In this document: positions 7,101-10,608 of the stretch, in pieces | Position numbering within the stretch: the stretch's first letter is position 1 | Layout of the letters: every line of letters starts with the position of its first letter | Assembly: GCA_903909415.1 (NCBI GenBank) | Contig: CAIVVS010000012.1 | Coordinates: 1 to 10,608 of the forward strand | Direction: 5' to 3' | Origin: an uncultured Pseudomonadota bacterium | Lineage (GTDB): Bacteria; Pseudomonadota; Gammaproteobacteria; Burkholderiales; SG8-39 | DNA length: 10,608 nt | Program-made: the position numbers and the translations under genes | The notes under the pieces: generated by a model | Databases searched by the model: none | Told to the model about the DNA's origin: nothing | Seen by the model: only the letters and a program-made list of their open reading frames with translations

Positions 7101-7727
7101 TATGCGAAGCGCTATGCGGCGCTGGTCGAGCGGGTGCGTGGTGCCGAGTCGGCGAGTTGCGGCGCGGTGGCCATGGACGCCGCGCTGGACGGCAGCACGC
7201 TGACCGAGGCGGTCGCCCGCTATTACGCCAAGTTGCTGGCCTACAAGGACGAGTACGAGGTGGCGCGCCTGTACACCGACGGCGGATTCGAGGCCAAGGT
7301 CGCGGCCATGTTCGAAGGCGACGTCAGCCTGAAGTTCCACCTCGCCCCGCCGGTGTTCAACCGCCCCGACCCGGTTACCGGCGTCGCGCGCAAGACCAAG
7401 TTCGGGCCGTGGATGATGGGCGCGTTCCGTCTGCTGGCGAAGCTGCGTTTCCTGCGCGGCGGCCCGCTGGACATCTTCGGCCGCACCGAGGAACGGCGCA
7501 TGGAGCGCGGGCTGATCACGGACTACGAACGCAACGTCGGCCTGCTGCTCGGATCGCTCACGCCCGCGAACCGGGCGCTGGCCGTGCAGGTCGCATCCCT
7601 GCCCGAGCAGGTGCGCGGCTTCGGCCACGTGAAACTGAAGCACCTGCGCCAGGTGCGCGAGCACGAAGCCGCGCTGCTCGCGCAGTGGCAGTCGCCCGCG
7701 GCGGCCGCCCTCACCAAGGCGGCCTGA
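4164..7727 (+). CDS. Fused indolepyruvate:ferredoxin oxidoreductase family protein
   Basis: This 1187-residue single-chain 2-oxoacid:ferredoxin oxidoreductase fuses the domains that are separate IorA and IorB subunits in archaea. Known members oxidatively decarboxylate aryl-pyruvates to acyl-CoA, using thiamine diphosphate (TPP), and reduce ferredoxin. Residues 1-440 form the pyrimidine-binding and domain-II region (ISGYRGSPLGGYD, GVNEDLAATAVWG). CSGCPHNTSTH (C448, C451) opens the TPP diphosphate-binding domain, with GDG at 513-515 and N542 in FNDAVAMTGGQ. An iron-sulfur segment follows: C655, C658, C661, C667, then C688, C694 and C699. The gamma-type domain starts near 737 (VLVTGIGGTGVVTIG), and the C-terminal 240 residues are the extra domain of bacterial fused forms. 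The frame is open upstream to a GTG at 4113. The ATG at 4164 is preferred because the family-like sequence begins there, with a weak AAGGCAGG 7-14 bases upstream. The S4 gene follows 11 bases after the stop. The likely role is aromatic amino acid or phenylpyruvate breakdown, but the exact 2-oxoacid is inferred. Confidence 0.95.
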   Translation: MKPDDVSLEDKYTLASGRVYLTGTQALVRLPLVQRQRDVAAGLNTGTYISGYRGSPLGGYDQALARARKHLDAHHVRFQPGVNEDLAATAVWGTQQLALGPGSNYDGVVGIWYGKGPGVDRCGDVFRHANAAGTAPHGGVLCLAGDDHGAKSSTQAAQSDYIFMAVGIPVLAPCSVQEILDMGLHGIAMSRHAGCWVALKCVTDIVEGAASVSVDPQRVISHLPQDVPLPEGGLAIRWPEYNTFLDQEQRAFERKLFAAQAYARANGIDQAVWPAPGARLGIVATGKGYNDARQALDELGITEREAGQLGLRLYKVGMPWPLEPTGIADFAAGLDEILVIEEKRQLVEYQLKEQLYHLPDGRRPRVTGKFSGNGEWQVPQGERLLPSTGELNPGQVARVIARRLLALPSLSPEGRARIESALAWLAAKDAAMKAPGAIVPIGRVPYFCSGCPHNTSTHVPEGSRALAGIGCHYMVQWMPDRRTATFSHMGGEGAAWCGQFPFTSEKHVFANLGDGTYFHSGLLAIRAAVAAKAPITYKLLFNDAVAMTGGQHHDGPLDPAMITRQVAAEGVTRIVVVTDEPEKYKAVEGLAPGTTVHHRDELDAVQRSLRDWSEAGGTVSLLVYDQTCAAEKRRRRKRGTFPDPARRAVINEAVCEGCGDCGEASNCVSVEPLETEFGRKRTINQSSCNKDFSCVNGFCPSFVTVEGGQLRRGAAVGRKAEVPELPEPALPSAAAPYGVLVTGIGGTGVVTIGQILGMASHLEGKGVTVLDMTGLAQKNGAVISFVRIADQPSQLHAPRIASGGAHAVIGCDLVVSAGAEALGKMREGLTRAAINSARVPTADFTHKPDWTFPEDRLHAALARATGPEGTSFIDATRIATALMGNAIAANMFLLGYAWQKGLLPLTVQAILRAIELNEVSVDSNKAAFAWGRYAAHDLAAVEKLVAPEAGAKARGQHSATLQQLVDKRVALLTAYQDAAYAKRYAALVERVRGAESASCGAVAMDAALDGSTLTEAVARYYAKLLAYKDEYEVARLYTDGGFEAKVAAMFEGDVSLKFHLAPPVFNRPDPVTGVARKTKFGPWMMGAFRLLAKLRFLRGGPLDIFGRTEERRMERGLITDYERNVGLLLGSLTPANRALAVQVASLPEQVRGFGHVKLKHLRQVREHEAALLAQWQSPAAAALTKAA

Positions 7728-7738
7728 GTGGCCCGGCG

Positions 7739-7969
7739 ATGAGCAAAGACACGACCGATTTCGAACTGAGGGGCGAGTACGTCGAACTCTGCAACCTGCT
7801 CAAGCTCGCCGGCATTGCCGAAAGCGGCGGACAGGGCAAGCGCATGGTGGCCGACGGCGAGGTCACGGTGGACGGCCATCCCGAGTCGCGCAAGACCGCG
7901 AAGATCCGGGCCGGGCAGGTCGTGCGGTGCCAGGGGACCACGCTGCGGGTCGTACGCAGCCGAACGTAA
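7739..7969 (+). CDS. S4-domain RNA-binding protein, YbcJ-like
   Basis: This 76-residue protein is almost entirely an S4 domain. LCNLLKLAGIAESGGQGKRM forms the helix-helix part. GEVTVDGHPESRKTAKIRAGQVV (about 40-62) is the characteristic strand-turn block, where VxGxxExRKxxKIxxGDxV-like spacing matches the stand-alone YbcJ/RlbA group. Such proteins bind structured RNA and are linked with ribosome biology, though their job is poorly defined. It begins 11 bases after the oxidoreductase stop, with little ribosome-binding signal, so translation may depend on coupling to the upstream gene. The two functions have no obvious link, and the pairing may be simple co-transcription. Its stop lies 27 bases from the convergent acyl-CoA ligase stop. 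Confidence 0.9.
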   Translation: MSKDTTDFELRGEYVELCNLLKLAGIAESGGQGKRMVADGEVTVDGHPESRKTAKIRAGQVVRCQGTTLRVVRSRT

Positions 7970-7976
7970 CGATCCT

Positions 7977-7996
7977 CGGCCGCGTACCCGCGGCTG
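7977..7996 (+). terminator. Short hairpin between convergent S4 and CoA-ligase genes
   Basis: GCCGCG (7979-7984) and CGCGGC (7989-7994) pair perfectly around a TACC loop. One G-U and one C-G pair extend the stem to eight on the plus-strand RNA. It starts 8 bases after the S4 stop and just overlaps the ligase TAG. No T-run follows, so terminator function is uncertain. Confidence 0.35.
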
Positions 7997-9511
7997 CTAG
8001 CCTGATGCTGCCTCGGCCTGCAGCGCCTTCCGGTCGATCTTGCCGCTCTCGAGGGTGGGCAAGCTTGCAAGCACCCTGATCTGGTTCGGCATCTTGTACG
8101 GGGCCAGTTGCCCCCCGAGGTGTTCCTTCACGGCAGCCACGCTGCCGCCTTCGGACAGTTCCACGAAGGCGATGACTTCCTCGTCACCGTCGTGCATCCG
8201 TCCGACCACGCAGCAGGCCACGACGAACGGCGCGGCGGAGATGGCGGCCTCCACCTCGATCGGGTAGATGTTGTAGCCCGACCGCTTGATCACGTCCTTG
8301 GCCCGGCCCGCGATGAAGACGTCTCCGGACGCATCCTGCCGGCCGAGATCGAACGTCCTCAGCCAACCGTCCGCCGTGAACGCCGCCGCCGTCGACTCGG
8401 CGTCCCGGAAGTACCCCGTGAACACGCCCGCGCCGCGGACCTGGATCTCGCCAACCTCGGCATGGCTGCAGCGAACACCGTCGGCGCCGACGATCCGGAG
8501 GTCGATGCCGGGGAACGGCCGGCCGACGGATACGTCCGTCCGTGCCAGGCCTATGGTTGTCTGGCAGATGCCCGCGCTGGCCTCGGTCATCCCGTAATGG
8601 CTCTGCAGCGGCATCCCGTACATGGACTCGACCGCGGATTTCGTGGACGGTGCCAACGGCGACGAGGATGTCGTCACCAGCCGCAAGCGACCGGTATCCA
8701 GCGGCCGTCCGCCGCGCTTTGCCGATTCAAGCACCTTCAGGTGCATCGCCGGGATGCCCGGAATGACGGTGATCCGCCCCTGTCCCAACAGTTCGACCAG
8801 TTCCTCCACCACGAAGCGCTTCCGCAGCACGACGCAGCCCCCGCCTGCCAGCGTGCCCAGCAGGACCGCGCACAGTCCGCCGACGTGCGCCATCGGCAAG
8901 GGGCAATAGACGAGGTCGCCGGGAACATGGCCGCGCTCGCGCGCCTGCGTCGCGCCTGCGAACAGGAGGTTGCGGTGGGAAAGCATGGCCGCCTTGGGCC
9001 GTCCGGTGGTGCCGGACGTATAGATCATCGCCGCACACGCGAGCGCCGGATCGGCCTCCGCGGAACCGGTTCCGGGTCCACGCCCGGCGCGCTCGACCAG
9101 GACGGCCCCGATGCCGGGCAGCACCATTTCAGCCGCGCCACGGCGCCGGCCGTGCTGGGCCGCAGCCTCGGACTGGGCCGCAAAATAAACGACGACCGTC
9201 GGCTCGCAATGCCCGGCGATCCTGTCGACCTCCGGTGCGGCCATGCGCGCGCTGACCACCACCGCGGCTGCGCCGGCAGACGCCGCGCCGAAGAACATGG
9301 CGACGAGTTCCGCGCAGGTCTCCCCCACGATGAGCACCCGGTCGCCCGGACCTGCGCCGAGCGCCGCCAGCCGGGTTCCGCACTCGTCCGCGTCGCGCAA
9401 CAACTCGGCGTAGGACCAAGACCGGGTCGCGTCCTCGAGCGCAGGCAAGTCCGGCCATCGGCCGCTACTTTGCGCCAGGAGGTCGCGTATTCGTTGCGCT
9501 GGCTGTTCCAA
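7997..9511 (-). CDS. AMP-forming acyl-CoA ligase (ANL superfamily)
   Basis: A 504-residue adenylate-forming ligase. It would activate a carboxylic acid to an acyl-adenylate and then a CoA thioester in the cytoplasm. All core motifs are present: the phosphate loop YTSGTTGRPK (164-173), HYGMTEAS (305-312), the hinge region RAKDVIKRSGYNIYP (403-417) and the C-terminal catalytic lysine K491 in SGKIDRKAL. Motif A7 reads GWLRTFDLG where most relatives have RTGDLG, so F387 replaces glycine while D388 is kept. No ATG or GTG lies near the family-like N-terminus. The TTG at 9511 (LEQPAQRIRDLL), preceded by AAGG with 8-base spacing, is the best start. The frame stays open upstream into the divergent Bug gene, but that part looks non-coding. 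The substrate cannot be read from sequence, and a medium-chain, aryl or short-branched acid is possible. Divergence from a Bug receptor suggests the imported solute is a carboxylate activated here. Confidence 0.9.
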   Translation of the reverse strand: MEQPAQRIRDLLAQSSGRWPDLPALEDATRSWSYAELLRDADECGTRLAALGAGPGDRVLIVGETCAELVAMFFGAASAGAAAVVVSARMAAPEVDRIAGHCEPTVVVYFAAQSEAAAQHGRRRGAAEMVLPGIGAVLVERAGRGPGTGSAEADPALACAAMIYTSGTTGRPKAAMLSHRNLLFAGATQARERGHVPGDLVYCPLPMAHVGGLCAVLLGTLAGGGCVVLRKRFVVEELVELLGQGRITVIPGIPAMHLKVLESAKRGGRPLDTGRLRLVTTSSSPLAPSTKSAVESMYGMPLQSHYGMTEASAGICQTTIGLARTDVSVGRPFPGIDLRIVGADGVRCSHAEVGEIQVRGAGVFTGYFRDAESTAAAFTADGWLRTFDLGRQDASGDVFIAGRAKDVIKRSGYNIYPIEVEAAISAAPFVVACCVVGRMHDGDEEVIAFVELSEGGSVAAVKEHLGGQLAPYKMPNQIRVLASLPTLESGKIDRKALQAEAASG

Positions 9512-9598
9512 ACGGGTTACCTTGTGGCCGAACGTGTCCAGGAATCGCCGGAAGCACCAACGCGACTGCGCGCCCGGAGCGTTCGATGCTAGTCCAAT

Positions 9599-9603
9599 GG
9601 AGA
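9599..9603 (+). promoter_or_regulatory. Probable ribosome-binding site of the second Bug gene
   Basis: GGAGA lies four bases before the ATG at 9608. The spacing is slightly short, but it is the only good match near the signal-peptide start. Confidence 0.55.
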
Positions 9604-9607
9604 AAGC

Positions 9608-10603
9608 ATGGTCAACCGAATCAGCCTGACAGCGACGCTGCTGGCCGCACTCGCGGCGGGAATGCCGAGCCTGGCCGCCGCGCAATCCCAGGCGCGCGGC
9701 GAGTTTCCGAACCGTCCGGTACGGATGATCACCTTGACCGCTCCGGGCGGCGCATTGGACGTGATGGCACGCACGGTCGCCAGCCGGCTGTCGGAGCGGC
9801 TCGGCCAGCCGTTCGTGGTCGAGAACAGGCCCGGCGCCAGCGGCAACATCGGGCTGGACATGGTGGCCAAGGCCCCGCCCGATGGCTACACGATAGGCAC
9901 ATGCACCACCTCGACCCACGGCATCAATCCCGCCCTGTACGGGGCGCGCATGCCGTTCGACCCGGTGCGCGACTTTGCCCCGATCTCCACGATCGCGGAA
10001 TTGAACAATGTCATCGTGGTCCACCCTTCGGTTCCGGCAAGGAACATCAAGGAACTGGTTGATTACTCGCGCGGCAACCCGGGCAAGCTGTCGTTCGGAT
10101 CAAGCGGCACCGGGTCGTCGCAGCACCTTGGCGGCGAGATGCTCAAGGTGATGGCCGGCATCGACATGCAGCACATCCCCTACAAAGGCCTCGCGCAGGC
10201 CGTTCCGGACATCCTGTCGGGACAGATCTCGCTGATCTTTTCGAGCATTCCGGACGCGCTGCCACACATCCGCAGCGGCAAGCTGCGTGCACTGGCCGTG
10301 ACCTCGACGCGCAGGGCGGAGCTCCTCCCCGACGTGCCGCCGGTTTCCCAGCAGGGGTATCCGGACTACAACGTGCGCGGCTGGTTCGGCCTTGTCGCGC
10401 CGGCCGGAACGCCGGGCGACATCGTCAACCTCTACAACCGCGAGATCGTGCAGGCCATGGCACAGGGAGAGGCCCGGAACCGGCTCGTGTCGATCGGCCT
10501 GGACCCGGTCACCATGAGTCCGGAGCAGTTTTCGGGCTTCATCCGCGACGAGATCAGCAAATGGACTGCCGTCGTACGCAGTTCCGGCGCCCGCGCGGAG
10601 TAG
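9608..10603 (+). CDS. Bug/TctC-family periplasmic solute-binding protein 2
   Basis: A complete 331-residue orphan receptor of the tripartite tricarboxylate transporter family. The signal peptide (MVNRISLTATLLAALAAG, then SLAAA) is probably cut after A25, before QSQARGEFPNRPVRMI. It keeps the canonical ligand-loop pattern: TAPGGALDVMAR (D51), QPFVVENRPGASGNIG, APPDGYTIG, FDPVRDFAPIS, FGSSGTGSSQHLGGEML, IPYKGLAQAVPD, GKLRALAV and LLPDVPPVSQQGYP. This contrasts with the altered loops of the first Bug in this window. It diverges from the acyl-CoA ligase across 96 bases, and no membrane components are in view. The pair suggests uptake of a carboxylate followed by CoA activation. The ligand is unknown, and transcriptional or sensory roles are also known for some Bug proteins. 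Confidence 0.95.
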   Translation: MVNRISLTATLLAALAAGMPSLAAAQSQARGEFPNRPVRMITLTAPGGALDVMARTVASRLSERLGQPFVVENRPGASGNIGLDMVAKAPPDGYTIGTCTTSTHGINPALYGARMPFDPVRDFAPISTIAELNNVIVVHPSVPARNIKELVDYSRGNPGKLSFGSSGTGSSQHLGGEMLKVMAGIDMQHIPYKGLAQAVPDILSGQISLIFSSIPDALPHIRSGKLRALAVTSTRRAELLPDVPPVSQQGYPDYNVRGWFGLVAPAGTPGDIVNLYNREIVQAMAQGEARNRLVSIGLDPVTMSPEQFSGFIRDEISKWTAVVRSSGARAE

Positions 10604-10608
10604 CCCCG

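Noticed and set aside
4617..7664. Very long open frame (over 1000 codons) on the minus strand, antisense to the oxidoreductase
   Set aside because: The translation is low-complexity and rich in His, Arg, Gly and Ala, with no recognisable domain. It mirrors the plus-strand codons of a clearly recognised enzyme, a common artefact of GC-rich DNA.
8108..9592. Plus-strand open frame opposite the acyl-CoA ligase
   Set aside because: It is antisense to a complete ANL enzyme and has a low-complexity product without family features.
9512..10024. N-terminal extension of the acyl-CoA ligase frame up to 10024
   Set aside because: It would overlap Bug 2 antisense, the residues do not resemble ligases, and the family N-terminus begins at the TTG at 9511.
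1..10608. CRISPR arrays, tRNA or rRNA genes, insertion sequences, long direct repeats
   Set aside because: None were found by reading. The repeated short GC-rich words are ordinary for this base composition.

Overview
The window is gene-dense and very GC-rich. It looks like a Burkholderiales betaproteobacterium, either Alcaligenaceae (Bordetella/Achromobacter-like) or Comamonadaceae. Two orphan Bug/TctC-type periplasmic solute-binding proteins with no TctA/TctB membrane partners, and a single-chain fused indolepyruvate:ferredoxin oxidoreductase, are typical of that group. This placement is inferred from gene content, not from a marker gene. I saw no tRNA, rRNA, CRISPR array, insertion sequence or prophage gene.

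Left module (1-3483). On the minus strand, a small-molecule kinase of the APH/5-methylthioribose-kinase type is followed by an enolase-family protein whose 3' end runs just past the left edge. The kinase stop and enolase start overlap as ATGA, so the two are very probably co-translated. Divergent from the kinase, on the plus strand, is the first Bug receptor, with a strong Shine-Dalgarno sequence. The enolase keeps most active-site residues but has alanine where the conserved SHRSGETED histidine should be, and aspartate at a usually glutamate position. It may therefore be a specialised paralog rather than the glycolytic enzyme. Uptake receptor, kinase and enolase-like enzyme together suggest an uncharacterised catabolic route: bind and import, phosphorylate, then dehydrate or eliminate. 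This is the most interesting part of the window.

Middle module (3484-7969). A small one-domain cupin (minus) ends convergently with Bug 1 across a GC-rich hairpin. It is divergent from a 1187-residue indolepyruvate/2-oxoacid:ferredoxin oxidoreductase (plus). The 143-base gap between them carries a plausible sigma-70-like promoter for the oxidoreductase. Eleven bases after it comes a 76-residue S4-domain RNA-binding protein, probably in the same transcript.

Right module (7970-10608). An AMP-forming acyl-CoA ligase (minus, probable TTG start) is convergent with the S4 gene and divergent from a second Bug receptor (plus). A shared 96-base gap suggests a 'capture a carboxylate, activate it with CoA' unit. 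Every stretch longer than 300 bases is covered by a gene.
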